A DNA stretch of 64,000 bases from Tistrella mobilis KA081020-065 (GCF_000264455.2 NC_017956.1:343501-407500); one strand, 5' to 3'; shown: positions 16,952 to 25,525, numbered from the stretch's first letter. Notes: a model not told the origin generated them from the sequence alone. Numbers and translations: made by a program.

Positions 16952-18261
16952 GGCCGGCCGGCGTCGTGGAGGGCACCCGTCTGGGCGCGATCTCCGATGG
17001 GCGAGAGGCGCAGCTTGGTCACCCGGTTGCGGTGACGGCGGAGCACTTCGGCCTCGATCCCGGCGATGCGGAAGCGCTGGCCGACCTCAGGGATCGCCTT
17101 GGCCTCGTGGATGACCAGACCGGCGATGGTGGTCGCCTCGTCATCCGGCAGGCGCCAGCCGGTTTCGCGGTTGAGATCGCGGATCGTGACGGTGCCGTCG
17201 GCCAGAACCCCGCCATCGGCCTGATGCTCCAGCCCTTCGACGGCAATGTCGTGCTCGTCGACGATCTCGCCGACGATTTCCTCGAGGATATCCTCCAGCG
17301 TCACCAGCCCCTGGATCGTGCCGTATTCGTCGATCACCAGGGCAAAATGGGCATGACGCTGGCGGAAAGCATGGAGCTGGTCGTGCAGCGTGGTGCTGTC
17401 GGGGATGAACCAGGGCGTGCGGGCAAGCGCTGGCACGTCGATCTTCTCCACATCGCCGCCCGCCTCGGTCAGTGCCCGCAGCATATCCTTGGCATGAAGC
17501 ACGCCGATGACGTTGTCGGGATCGCCCTGCCACATCGGCAGCCGGGTGTGCGGGCTGGTGGTGACCTGGGCCAGGATCGCGGCGGGCGGCTGGTCGGCAT
17601 CGATCGTGGTCATCTGCCGGCGGTGGATCATGATCTCGCCCACCGTCAGATCGCCGAGATCCAGGATGCTCGCCAGCATCTCCTTCTCGTTGCGGGTCTC
17701 GGCCGCCGTGGCTTCCGGGTCGTCATAGAGGCGGATGGCGCCGCGCAGGTCGTCGGCCGAGACCATCAGCCGGTCGCCTTCGAGCTTGATGCCGATCACC
17801 CGCGCCACACCGCGCACGATCAGGCCGATCACCTTCGAAAACGGCCCCAGGATCCGGACGACCAGGGTCAGCGGGCCCGACAGCGCGAGCGCGAGCCGGT
17901 CCGGCTGATGCAAGGCAACCGTCTTGGGCAGGATCTCGGCGAAGATCAGCAGCAGCAGGGTCATGCCCAGCGTTGCCATTGCAACACCGGCATCGCCGAA
18001 CAGCCCGATCAGCACGCTGGTCGCGATCGAGGAGGAGAGGATGTTGACCGCATTGTTGCCGAGCAGGATCGAGCCGATCAGCCGTTCGCGATCGGCCGTG
18101 AGCTTTTCGACCCTCAATGCCCGGACGTCGCCGTCGGATGCACGCTGATGCATGCGGGTGCGGGAGGCGGCGGTCAGGGCCGTCTCGCTGCCGGAGAAGA
18201 AGGCAGACGCGGCGATCAGGACAAGGATGGCGAGCAGGGACAGCCAGAGTTCGGCAGGCAT
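16948..18261 (-). CDS. CNNM/CorC/HlyC-type membrane protein (DUF21, CBS pair, transporter-associated domain)
   Basis: Protein of 437 residues in three parts: an N-terminal DUF21/CNNM membrane domain with three or four hydrophobic segments (from WLSLLAILVLIAASAFFSGSETALT), a CBS pair in the middle (MIHRRQMTTIDADQP and FALVIDEYGTIQGLVTLEDILEEIVGEI) and a C-terminal CorC_HlyC domain. Relatives are linked to magnesium or cobalt efflux; the older hemolysin label is probably not informative. It follows aroB by 39 bases on the same strand, as often seen in alphaproteobacteria. Confidence 0.9.
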   Translation of the reverse strand: MPAELWLSLLAILVLIAASAFFSGSETALTAASRTRMHQRASDGDVRALRVEKLTADRERLIGSILLGNNAVNILSSSIATSVLIGLFGDAGVAMATLGMTLLLLIFAEILPKTVALHQPDRLALALSGPLTLVVRILGPFSKVIGLIVRGVARVIGIKLEGDRLMVSADDLRGAIRLYDDPEATAAETRNEKEMLASILDLGDLTVGEIMIHRRQMTTIDADQPPAAILAQVTTSPHTRLPMWQGDPDNVIGVLHAKDMLRALTEAGGDVEKIDVPALARTPWFIPDSTTLHDQLHAFRQRHAHFALVIDEYGTIQGLVTLEDILEEIVGEIVDEHDIAVEGLEHQADGGVLADGTVTIRDLNRETGWRLPDDEATTIAGLVIHEAKAIPEVGQRFRIAGIEAEVLRRHRNRVTKLRLSPIGDRAQTGALHDAGRP

Positions 18262-18300
18262 CGGCGGGCGGGTCTCTCTCCCGATCGGATTGGGCCGGTA

Positions 18301-19530
18301 TCAGCCGGCGGGAACGGCCGGGCCCTCTGGGCGATCGGCCAGGATATCGTCGAGCAGAGCGGCCACTTCGGCGGGGGCGACATCATCGGCAATGAACGAG
18401 CGGCCGATGCCACGGGCCAGGATGTAGCGCACCCGGCCCTCGCGGGCCTTCTTGTCCTGAGCAATCGGGGCCATCAGCCCGTCCACGGTCCAGTCGACGC
18501 CGGTGACATCCTGCGGGCGGGTCGGCAGGCCGACCGCCGCCAGATGGGCGGTCAGCCGTTCCAGATCGGCCATCGGGCACAGGCCGCGGCGCACCGACAG
18601 GCGGAAGGCGGCGACCATGCCGATGGCCACCCCTTCGCCATGAAGCAGGCGGCCGTCATAGCCGGCCATCGCCTCGAAGGCATGGCCGAAGGTATGACCC
18701 AGGTTCAGGAGCGCGCGCTGGCCGGTCTCGGTCTCGTCGGCGGCGACGATGCGCGCCTTGGCGGCGCAGGAGCGCGCCACGGCCTGATCGCGCGCCGATC
18801 CGGCACCTGCAATCACCTCGGCCCCGCGCCGTTCCAGCCAGTCGAAGAACGGGGCGTCGTCGATGGCACCGTATTTCACCACCTCGGCATAGCCGGCCAG
18901 CAGTTCCCGCCGTGGCAGGGTGGACAGAAGACCGGTATCGGCGACCACAAGCCCGGGCTGGTGGAAGGCGCCGACCAGGTTCTTGCCGTGGCTGGTGTTG
19001 ATGCCGGTCTTGCCGCCGACCGAGCTGTCGACCTGGGCGAGCAGGGTGGTCGGCACCTGAACGAAGCGGGTGCCGCGCCGCAGCACCGCGGCCGCAAAAC
19101 CGGCAAGATCCCCGACGACACCGCCGCCGAGGGCGATTACCGGCTGGCCGCGTTCGATGCCCGAGGCGAGCAGGCCGTCGAGCAGGGTCTCCAGCGACCC
19201 GAAGCGCTTGGTGCCCTCGCCTGGCGGCAGGATGATGGTGCCATGGGCGATCCCGGCATCATCGAGCGCACGTGAAAGCACGGCCAGATGGTGGCCGGCC
19301 ACGGTCTCATCGGTCACCACCGCCGCCCGGCGCACGCCCATGGTCTCGCGGATCAACCGGCCGGTCACCGGCAGCAGGCCGTCGCCGACCAGAATGTCGT
19401 AGGCGCGATCATCCAGCGGCACCCGGACCCGCCGCGCGGGAGCCGCGACGCCGGGAAGGGTCACCAGCTCCCCGTCATCGGACAGCCGGTTTCTGGTGTC
19501 GGGGAGGGGCGTGGCGGTCTGGGCGGTCAT
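18301..19530 (-). CDS. aroB: 3-dehydroquinate synthase
   Basis: Second enzyme of the shikimate pathway, converting DAHP to 3-dehydroquinate with NAD and a divalent metal. The product is 409 residues. Landmarks are LPPGEGTKRFGSLE, the NAD-binding VIALGGGVVGDLAGFAA, QVPTTLLAQVDSSVGGKTGIN, the metal-binding region YAEVVKYGAI, and histidines in LNLGHTFGHAFE and LHGEGVAIGM. I start at the ATG at 19530 (MTAQTATPLP); upstream sequence overlaps the intergenic gap after aroK. The next step specific to this locus is aroK, just upstream on the same strand. Confidence 0.95.
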   Translation of the reverse strand: MTAQTATPLPDTRNRLSDDGELVTLPGVAAPARRVRVPLDDRAYDILVGDGLLPVTGRLIRETMGVRRAAVVTDETVAGHHLAVLSRALDDAGIAHGTIILPPGEGTKRFGSLETLLDGLLASGIERGQPVIALGGGVVGDLAGFAAAVLRRGTRFVQVPTTLLAQVDSSVGGKTGINTSHGKNLVGAFHQPGLVVADTGLLSTLPRRELLAGYAEVVKYGAIDDAPFFDWLERRGAEVIAGAGSARDQAVARSCAAKARIVAADETETGQRALLNLGHTFGHAFEAMAGYDGRLLHGEGVAIGMVAAFRLSVRRGLCPMADLERLTAHLAAVGLPTRPQDVTGVDWTVDGLMAPIAQDKKAREGRVRYILARGIGRSFIADDVAPAEVAALLDDILADRPEGPAVPAG

Positions 19531-19600
19531 CGGCTGGCGGGCTCCGGAACAGACACGGAAACGGGGCAGGGCAGGCGAGGAGAACCGGGGCGACGGGGCG

Positions 19601-20155
19601 TCATGCGGGGCGCCGCGGGCGGGTTGCGGCAAGAGCGGGCCATTCGGCGGCAAGGGCCGAGATGATCGCATCCACCGCCACTTCATGCGGGGCCTCGGTG
19701 CTCTCCACGGTCAGATCGGCCTCGGCATAGACCGGGTGGCGTTCTCTGATCAGCCGTTCCAGTGTCGCCATGGCATCGCCTTCGGCGATCAGCGGCCGGG
19801 TGTGGCGGCGCTTGAGCACGCGGCGGGCAATCACCGGCAACTCGGCCTTCAGCCAGACCGAGATGCCGTCTCGGGCGATGGCGGCACGGGTTTCAGGGTC
19901 CATGAAGGCGCCGCCGCCGGTTGCGATGACCCGCGGGCGTTCTTCCAGAAGGCGGGCGAGCACCCTGCGTTCTCCGCGCCGGAATTCGGCCTCGCCATAC
20001 AGGCGGAAAATCTCGGGGACCGGCAGGCCGGCGGCCTTTTCGATCTCGGTGTCGGCGTCGACGAAATCGATGCCGAGACGCTGGGCGAGCCTGCGGCCGA
20101 CACTGCTCTTGCCCACGCCCATCAACCCGACCAGGACGATGGGGCGGTCGATCAT
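19601..20155 (-). CDS. aroK: Shikimate kinase
   Basis: Phosphorylates shikimate at the 3-hydroxyl with ATP. The product is 184 residues from the ATG at 20155. Walker A is GLMGVGKSS at residues 10-18, the shikimate-binding DADTEIE and FRRGE follow, then the Walker-B-like IATGGGAF and the lid Arg in RRHTRPLI. The frame stays open for about 200 codons upstream, so an N-terminal extension starting from a non-ATG codon (for instance TTG before ACCGACGAC) cannot be ruled out; no strong ribosome binding site precedes 20155. It is followed by aroB after a 70-base gap. Confidence 0.93.
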   Translation of the reverse strand: MIDRPIVLVGLMGVGKSSVGRRLAQRLGIDFVDADTEIEKAAGLPVPEIFRLYGEAEFRRGERRVLARLLEERPRVIATGGGAFMDPETRAAIARDGISVWLKAELPVIARRVLKRRHTRPLIAEGDAMATLERLIRERHPVYAEADLTVESTEAPHEVAVDAIISALAAEWPALAATRPRRPA

Positions 20156-20509
20156 CCGGCGATCAAACGTCGGGGCGGTTCCTGTCGCATCATCGCCGGC
20201 GGCGTCGTCTGCCGGTATCGGGCTGTCGATGGCGGATGGCTGGTCGTCGTCGGTCAAAGCGGTGAACCGGACTCTGCTGTGGCGGGGCCGTCCCCCGGAT
20301 GCGGGCCCGGTGCCGCAGCCCCTGGAACGGGAGCGACAGACCGGCGTGCGGCGAATGGTGCGGTGCGCAACCGTTGAAACCATCCGACCGAACCGATAGG
20401 CTTCGGGCGACGGCGCCCGACCCGGCCAGAAATAAAGCACAGGTCCGGCAGTCGCGGCAATCGTGCAGGCCGGAGGACCACCGATGTTTCCGGCAGTTGC
20501 GAACCCCCG
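20156..20509. other. Divergent intergenic region between aroK and a small membrane-protein gene
   Basis: 354 bases with no gene I can support apart from a possible N-terminal extension of aroK. It must hold promoters for the aroK series (minus) and the small ORF/polyproline/xerD series (plus). The only candidate I see is TTGAAA near 20372 with a poor -10 17 bases later. A short GC-rich inverted repeat, GGGCG-ACGG-CGCCC, lies near 20405-20418. Confidence 0.4.
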
Positions 20510-20659
20510 ATGCGAGGCGCAGGCGTGCTGATCCGCTTTATCCTGATCATTCTCCTCGTTGCCGTTCTGGGCGGCGGGGCCTTCCTCATGACCTTCGACA
20601 TGCCGGCGCCGGTGCGCACGGTCGAGAAGGTCGTGCCCAATGACAAACTGCTCCGCTGA
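20510..20659 (+). CDS. Small single-pass membrane protein, 49 residues, function unknown
   Basis: The open frame from ATG 20510 (or GTG 20525) to TGA 20659 encodes a hydrophobic helix (LIRFILIILLVAVLGGGAF) followed by a short tail, APVRTVEKVVPNDKLLR. I recall similar short proteins with a VEKV(I/V)P(D/N)D tail in front of xerD in related bacteria, but could not check this. Its last 20 bases overlap the start of the polyproline-protein gene, suggesting translational coupling. The basic start, membrane helix and conserved-looking tail argue for a real inner-membrane peptide. Confidence 0.65.
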   Translation: MRGAGVLIRFILIILLVAVLGGGAFLMTFDMPAPVRTVEKVVPNDKLLR

Positions 20660-22589
20660 CCGGAGCAATCCGACACGACGACGCCCGCCGGTGAGCGCAT
20701 CGGCCGGGCGGCCGCTCGGTGTCGTGCTGGCGCTGGTGCTGGCGGCGGCCTCCGCCTCGGCCATAGCCCAGCCTCTCCGGCTTGTGCCCGACGAGCCGCA
20801 GGCGGAAGAGCCGCGGCCACGTTCCGTCGTTCCGGCGCCGGGGGTTCAGGTCCGTCCGCCCGTCCAGCCGGCGCCGCGCCTGACGCCGCCGCCACCACCA
20901 CCGACGGCACCGCGGATCCAGGTGACGCCCGATCAGCTGCGGCCGGCACCGCCTCCTCCTCCGCCGCCGCCCCCTCCGCCCCCTCCGCCTGCCCCACCTC
21001 CTCCGCCCCCGCCCCCGCCCCCGCCTCAGGTGACGGAGGACGAGGCAGCGGCATCGGATGCAGAGGATGTGCCGGCAGATCTCTGGCAGGGCAGTACGGC
21101 GGCACGGATTGATGCCGCCCTTGCGGCGCTTGGCGGCACTGCACCCTGGCCGACGGCGCGCGAGATGCTGCGCGATCTGCTCGCCACCGACGGTCCGGCG
21201 CCGGCCGGAGAGGATGCCGGCGCCTTTGCGGATCGCCGGGCGACGGCACTGCTCATGCTGGGCGATCCTGCGGCCGCGGTCGACGTGGCCGACGAGGCCG
21301 GCCGTCCGCCATCCTCCGATGCCCTGTTCCTGTCGGGCGAAGAACAGCGTGCCTGTGCCGCGGCCCTTCCCGGGCCCTCGGGCATGGCCACGGGGGCGGA
21401 GGCTGCACCCGCCGCGGCGGATGTTCTGGCCTGCCGTCTGTTTGCAGCTGCCGACGGCACGGGGACGGCCGAACTGGTGTCGACCGGACGGCCGGTTGCA
21501 GGTGTGATCGCCCGTGCGGCCGCCACCCCTGGGCCGGTAGCGATCGAGGGCCTGGATCCGGCGGGCCTGACGGCGGCCGATCTGGCGGTGCTTGCCCGGC
21601 GGGGCATCGAGCCAGAGGCGACGGTCGACGCTGTGACGGAGTTTGCCGCCGGCCTGAATGACGCCGGTTTGTCGCGGCTGGTGATGAGCGGCGCGATCAC
21701 GCCGTTCCATCGCCTGGTGCTGGCTGAAGCGGCCGCCACGCGCGGCCTGCTCGCCGGTGAACGTCTGGCCGGTGCCTGGCTGGCGGCAGCGGCGGCCGAG
21801 CGCAGTGCCGCCCTGTCGGGCAATGGCCGGGCGGGCGAATCCCGGCCCGAGCGGCGCCGGGCACGGCTGTTCGCAACGGCGGCCGCCGAACGCAATCCGG
21901 GCGCGCGGCTCTATGGCGTCGCCACCCTGGTCAAGGCGGCGGCAGAGGCCGACCCGCTGCTGACGGCGACCGCGGCCGCGGCCGTGGCGCCGCTGCTGGA
22001 CCCTGCGGCCATTCGCGGGCTCGACCCGGACAGTCGTATCATGGCCGCGCGGATCGCGATCGCCGGCGGGGCGGTCGACGCCGCTGCGGCGATGCTGGGG
22101 ATTCCGGAAAACCGCCCGGACGCGCTGAGCACGGCGATTGCGGCCGATCCGGAGCTGACGGCGCTGTCTCTCGTCGCCTTTCAGGAGCCGCCGGCGGTGC
22201 TCGGTCGCGAGCCGCGCACGGTGGAGATCGGCACCTGGCTCGCCGGGCTTGCCGGGCCGGCGCGAGAGGTGGCGACCGCCGCGATCGGCCTGTTCTCGCC
22301 CGAGGCCCTGCCATCCCCCGATCCGGCGGCGCCAGCCGTAGAGGAGGCCGTGGCACCGGTGCCGGCCGTCTGGTTCGCCCTACGGGCGGCGGCCGATGCC
22401 GGCCGGCTGGGGGAGACGGCGGCGTTGTCGCTGGTTCTGCTTGAAGCCCGGCCCGAGATCGGCGCGATCGGCCTTGCCACGGCACTGGAAGGTTTCCGCC
22501 TTGCAGGTTTCGACGACGAGTCCCGCCGGCTTGCGGTCGAGATGATGATCGCGGCCGGCGTGGTTTCGGGGCTGGCGCCGGGTGTCTGA
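20640..22589 (+). CDS. Exported or membrane-anchored polyproline protein with a helical Ala-rich body
   Basis: Protein of 649 residues of unknown function. A hydrophobic segment at ~25-42 (PLGVVLALVLAAASASAIA) ends like a signal peptide (AIA-QP). Residues ~45-130 are a Pro-rich linker with runs of more than ten prolines, as in proteins that span the periplasm. The remaining 500 residues are Ala/Leu-rich and probably a helical-repeat scaffold; I recognise no catalytic motif. It overlaps the small membrane gene upstream and xerD downstream (8 bases), so the three are likely co-translated. A later GTG start at 20691 is possible. Confidence 0.78.
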   Translation: MTNCSADRSNPTRRRPPVSASAGRPLGVVLALVLAAASASAIAQPLRLVPDEPQAEEPRPRSVVPAPGVQVRPPVQPAPRLTPPPPPPTAPRIQVTPDQLRPAPPPPPPPPPPPPPPAPPPPPPPPPPPQVTEDEAAASDAEDVPADLWQGSTAARIDAALAALGGTAPWPTAREMLRDLLATDGPAPAGEDAGAFADRRATALLMLGDPAAAVDVADEAGRPPSSDALFLSGEEQRACAAALPGPSGMATGAEAAPAAADVLACRLFAAADGTGTAELVSTGRPVAGVIARAAATPGPVAIEGLDPAGLTAADLAVLARRGIEPEATVDAVTEFAAGLNDAGLSRLVMSGAITPFHRLVLAEAAATRGLLAGERLAGAWLAAAAAERSAALSGNGRAGESRPERRRARLFATAAAERNPGARLYGVATLVKAAAEADPLLTATAAAAVAPLLDPAAIRGLDPDSRIMAARIAIAGGAVDAAAAMLGIPENRPDALSTAIAADPELTALSLVAFQEPPAVLGREPRTVEIGTWLAGLAGPAREVATAAIGLFSPEALPSPDPAAPAVEEAVAPVPAVWFALRAAADAGRLGETAALSLVLLEARPEIGAIGLATALEGFRLAGFDDESRRLAVEMMIAAGVVSGLAPGV

Positions 22590-23538
22590 GACATCGGAGG
22601 TGCTGCCATCCGAGCCGCTGCCTGCCGACCGGCGCGCGATCGAGGCATTCCTTGAAATGCTGGGGGCAGAGGGTGGGCTTGCCGACAACACCCTCGTCGC
22701 CTATGCCACGGATCTGGACGACGCCGCCCGGGTCTTGAGTGCGGATGGCGGGCTGGTCGCCGCCGCGGCCGATGCGCTCGCCCGCTATCTGGCGGTGCTG
22801 GAGGCGCGCGGGCTGACGGCCGAGACCCAGGCGCGGCGGCTGTCGGCCCTGCGCCGCTTTTTCCGGTTCCTGGCGAGCGAGGGCCGCCGTCCCGATCAGC
22901 CGACCGACCGGCTGGACGCGCCGCGCCGGCGCCGGCCACTGCCCAAACTGCTGTCGGAAGACGAGGTCGACCGGCTGATCGCGGCGGCCCATGCCATGCC
23001 CGGTCCGGACGGTCGCCGGCTGGCGGCGATCGTGGAACTGCTCTATGCCTCGGGCCTGCGGGTCACGGAGCTGGTCACCCTGCCGGCCGCGGCGCTTGCC
23101 CGCGATCCGCAGGTGCTGATGGTGCGCGGCAAGGGCGGCCGTGACCGGCTGGTGCCGCTCGGCGCGCCGGCCAGGGCGGCGGCACGGGCCTATCTCGAGG
23201 TGCGGGGCAGCTTCCTGCCGCCGGACCGCACGGCCCAGGGTTTTCTGTTCCCGTCACGTGCCGCAGAAGGCCATCTCACCCGTCAGCGGGTGGGGCAGCT
23301 GCTGAAACTTCTGGCGCTCGGCGCCGGGCTGGATCCGGCCCGGGTCTCCCCCCATGTGCTTCGCCATGCCTTCGCAAGCCATCTGCTGTCGGGCGGGGCC
23401 GACCTCCGGGTGGTGCAGCAGCTGCTCGGCCATGCCGACATCACCACCACCCAGATCTATACCCATGTGCTGGATGCCGATCTGCGCCGGGCGATCGAAC
23501 GGGCGCATCCGCTGTCGACCGCTGACCTGGCCGGCTAG
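22582..23538 (+). CDS. xerD: Site-specific tyrosine recombinase XerD
   Basis: Recombinase of 318 residues that with XerC resolves chromosome dimers at dif. The N-terminal SAM-like DNA-binding domain covers ~15-105. All catalytic residues are present: Arg160 (SGLRVTEL), Lys184 (RGKGGRDR), His258 and Arg261 (HVLRHAFASH), His284 (LGHADITTT) and Tyr293 (IYTHV). The start is GTG at 22582, overlapping the previous gene. There is no linked integron or phage, and the neighbours are housekeeping, so this is the cellular Xer rather than an integrase. Its stop codon overlaps that of the convergent iclR gene. Confidence 0.94.
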   Translation: MSETSEVLPSEPLPADRRAIEAFLEMLGAEGGLADNTLVAYATDLDDAARVLSADGGLVAAAADALARYLAVLEARGLTAETQARRLSALRRFFRFLASEGRRPDQPTDRLDAPRRRRPLPKLLSEDEVDRLIAAAHAMPGPDGRRLAAIVELLYASGLRVTELVTLPAAALARDPQVLMVRGKGGRDRLVPLGAPARAAARAYLEVRGSFLPPDRTAQGFLFPSRAAEGHLTRQRVGQLLKLLALGAGLDPARVSPHVLRHAFASHLLSGGADLRVVQQLLGHADITTTQIYTHVLDADLRRAIERAHPLSTADLAG

Positions 23539-24308
23539 AGCGCCCGCCCGATTTCTGCCGCTGCGTCGCCGACCATGCGCCCCAGCAGGGCCAGCCGGTC
23601 GTCCGAGATACGCGCCGTCGGCCCGCTGATCGAGATGGCGGCCCGGGGGCTTCCGCTGGCACGGCCGGCCGGGATGGCCGCCGCCACGCAGCGCAGGCCC
23701 ACCGACTGTTCCTCGTCGTCGAGCGCCCAGCCCTGGCTGCGGATCCGGTCCAGCTCCGGCACGATCGTCTCCGTCCCGGCGGGGGCGGGGAGGGAACCGG
23801 CCGCGAGCAGGGCCTTGCCGACGCCGGTCGAGACCATCGGCACCCGCGCGCCCGGCCGGGCGAAGGCGCGCATCATCTCGGCACATTCGACCTGGGCCAG
23901 ATAGAGCATCCGGTCGTCCGAACGGATCGCGAGGTTCACGGTCTCGCCCGACCGCTCCATCAGCCGCTGCATCACCGGTCGGGCGGTCTGGACCAGATGG
24001 CGGGCGGGATCGAAGGCCTGGCCGGTGACGAAGGCTTCGGGACCGATCTGCCACAGGCCGGTGCCGCCGTCGAACCGTGCCCAGCCACGATTGGCCAGTG
24101 TGTTCAGCAGCCGGTGGGCGGTGGAGGCGGCGAGACCCGCACGGCGTGCGGCATCCGACAGCCCGATGCCGTCGGGCATCGTGGTGAGCACCGCCATCAG
24201 GTCCAGCGCGCGCAGCACGGCCTGCACGCCGCCGGCTGTACCGGCGCCGTCAGGGCCCGGTGCCGAAGGGGTGCCTGCGGCCGAGGTGGAAGAAGGGGGC
24301 GTGGTCAT
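23535..24308 (-). CDS. IclR family transcriptional regulator
   Basis: Regulator of 257 residues. The N-terminal winged helix (~30-95) has QAVLRALDLMAVLTTMPDGIGLSDAARRAGL then STAHRLLNTLANRGWARFDG; the C-terminal effector domain (~110-255) ends ISGPTARISDDRLALLGRMVGDAAAEIGRAL. It is transcribed away from mclA, and a perfect palindrome of IclR type lies between them. E. coli IclR responds to glyoxylate and pyruvate, and MclA makes or uses glyoxylate, so feedback through glyoxylate is a reasonable guess. The first ~25 residues are Gly/Pro/Ala-rich and probably unstructured. Confidence 0.9.
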   Translation of the reverse strand: MTTPPSSTSAAGTPSAPGPDGAGTAGGVQAVLRALDLMAVLTTMPDGIGLSDAARRAGLAASTAHRLLNTLANRGWARFDGGTGLWQIGPEAFVTGQAFDPARHLVQTARPVMQRLMERSGETVNLAIRSDDRMLYLAQVECAEMMRAFARPGARVPMVSTGVGKALLAAGSLPAPAGTETIVPELDRIRSQGWALDDEEQSVGLRCVAAAIPAGRASGSPRAAISISGPTARISDDRLALLGRMVGDAAAEIGRAL

Positions 24309-24337
24309 GGGCTAGCCATAACATGCTTCCGCGGCGT

Positions 24338-24364
24338 TTTCCATAGAATGGAAAGGTCTTCCAT
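24338..24364. promoter_or_regulatory. IclR-type operator between iclR and mclA
   Basis: TTTCCAT-AGA-ATGGAAA is a perfect palindrome at 24338-24354, followed by a second half-site TTCCAT at 24359-24364. It lies 30 bases from the iclR start and just upstream of the mclA -35. It matches the general pattern of IclR-family operators and is well placed both for autoregulation and for control of mclA. Confidence 0.65.
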
Positions 24365-24368
24365 TTTC

Positions 24369-24397
24369 TTGCGAGCGGCCGGGGGCTTTGTTATGGT
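24369..24397 (+). promoter_or_regulatory. Candidate sigma-70 promoter for mclA
   Basis: TTGCGA (24369-24374), a 17-base spacer, then TATGGT (24392-24397), about 80 bases before the mclA start. Both hexamers match the consensus at four of six positions. The IclR-type operator abuts the -35 on its upstream side. Confidence 0.45.
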
Positions 24398-24476
24398 GCA
24401 CCGCGACAACGGGCGCGGCGTTTCTCCCCTCTCAAAAGCCGGGCGCCCGGACACGAACATCCGGAGAGCGAGACCC

Positions 24477-25460
24477 ATGAGCTTCACGATCGTCAAGGAG
24501 GCGACCCCGCGCCTCAACCGCAGCGAACTCGCCGTGCCGGGTTCGAGCCCGAAATTCTTCGAGAAGGCGGCCAAGGGCCCCTCGGACGTGATCTTCCTCG
24601 ATCTGGAAGATGCCGTGGCGCCGGACGACAAGGAGCAGGCCCGCAAGAACGTCATCCAGGCCCTGAACGACATCGACTGGCGCGGCAACGGCAAGACGAT
24701 GAGCGTGCGCATCAACGGCCTCGATACGCATTACATGTATCGTGACGTCGTCGATGTGGTGGAGCAGGCGGGCCACAACCTCGACCTGATCATGATCCCG
24801 AAGATCGGCACTGCCGGCGACGTCTATGCGCTGGACATGCTGGTTACCCAGATCGAGCAGGCCAAGGGCATCAAGCATCGCATCGGCTTTGAGCTGATCA
24901 TCGAAACGGCGCTCGGTATGGCGAACATCAACGAGATCGCCAAGGCCAGCCCGCGCCTTGAGTCGCTGCATTTCGGCGTGGCCGACTACTCCGCCTCGAC
25001 CCGTGCCCGCACCACCAATATCGGCGGCGCCAACGCCGAATACGGCGTGCTGACCGAGGCCGACGCTTCGGGCAAGCGCGATTATCACTGGGGCGATCAG
25101 TGGCATTACGCCCTGTCGCGCATGGTCGTTGCGGCCCGTGCCAACGGTCTGCGCCCGATCGACGGCCCCTTCGGCGACATCTCGGACCCGGACGGCTATC
25201 GCGCCCAGGCGCTGCGTTCGGCGGCGCTCGGTTGCGAGGGCAAGTGGGCGATCCATCCGTCGCAGGTCGACATCGCCAACGAGGTGATGTCGCCGTCGGA
25301 GAAGGACGTCACCAAGGCCCGCCGTATCCTGGAAGCGATGGAGCAGGCCCAGAAGGAAGGCCGCGGCGCGGTGACCCTCGACGGCAAGCTGATCGACATC
25401 GCCTCGATCCGTCAGGCCCAGGGCATCGTCGCCAAGGCCGACCAGATCGCGGGGCGCTGA
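24477..25460 (+). CDS. mclA: L-malyl-CoA / beta-methylmalyl-CoA lyase (CitE superfamily)
   Basis: Lyase of 327 residues that cleaves malyl-CoA to acetyl-CoA and glyoxylate, and in the ethylmalonyl-CoA pathway beta-methylmalyl-CoA to propionyl-CoA and glyoxylate. Family features are the start MSFTIVKEATPRLNRSELAVPGS, the metal-binding VIFLDLEDAVAPDDKEQAR, VRINGLDTHYMYRDVVD, the ELIIETALGMANI strand, and PIDGPFGDISDPDGY with GKWAIHPSQ. By memory it is closest to MclA of serine-cycle methylotrophs. The ATG at 24477 is where the family begins; the long upstream frame lies antisense to iclR. A strong terminator follows. Confidence 0.92.
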   Translation: MSFTIVKEATPRLNRSELAVPGSSPKFFEKAAKGPSDVIFLDLEDAVAPDDKEQARKNVIQALNDIDWRGNGKTMSVRINGLDTHYMYRDVVDVVEQAGHNLDLIMIPKIGTAGDVYALDMLVTQIEQAKGIKHRIGFELIIETALGMANINEIAKASPRLESLHFGVADYSASTRARTTNIGGANAEYGVLTEADASGKRDYHWGDQWHYALSRMVVAARANGLRPIDGPFGDISDPDGYRAQALRSAALGCEGKWAIHPSQVDIANEVMSPSEKDVTKARRILEAMEQAQKEGRGAVTLDGKLIDIASIRQAQGIVAKADQIAGR

Positions 25461-25492
25461 ACCGTCTGCCGGCCCTGCGGCCGGGCTTCTGT

Positions 25493-25525
25493 GGCGGTGC
25501 CGGATCTGGCACCGCCTTTTTTTTT
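25493..25525 (+). terminator. Rho-independent terminator after mclA
   Basis: A perfect 9-bp stem, GGCGGTGCC with GGCACCGCC around a GGATCT loop, is followed by nine T residues. It starts 32 bases after the mclA stop and separates it from accA. Confidence 0.95.

Noticed and set aside
16966..19275. 769-codon plus-strand frame opposite the CorC/HlyC-type gene and aroB
   Set aside because: Antisense to two intact conserved genes; composition is Gly/Gln/His/Asp-rich without domain sequence.
20882..21027. Proline-codon tract as a possible simple-sequence or frameshift artefact
   Set aside because: The tract uses mixed Pro codons, stays in frame, and the reading frame continues for more than 500 codons with normal composition; it is a real polyproline linker.
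22582..23538. Tyrosine recombinase as an integrase of a genomic island
   Set aside because: Length, intact Xer-type catalytic set and placement among housekeeping genes indicate XerD; no attachment-site repeats or tRNA are nearby.
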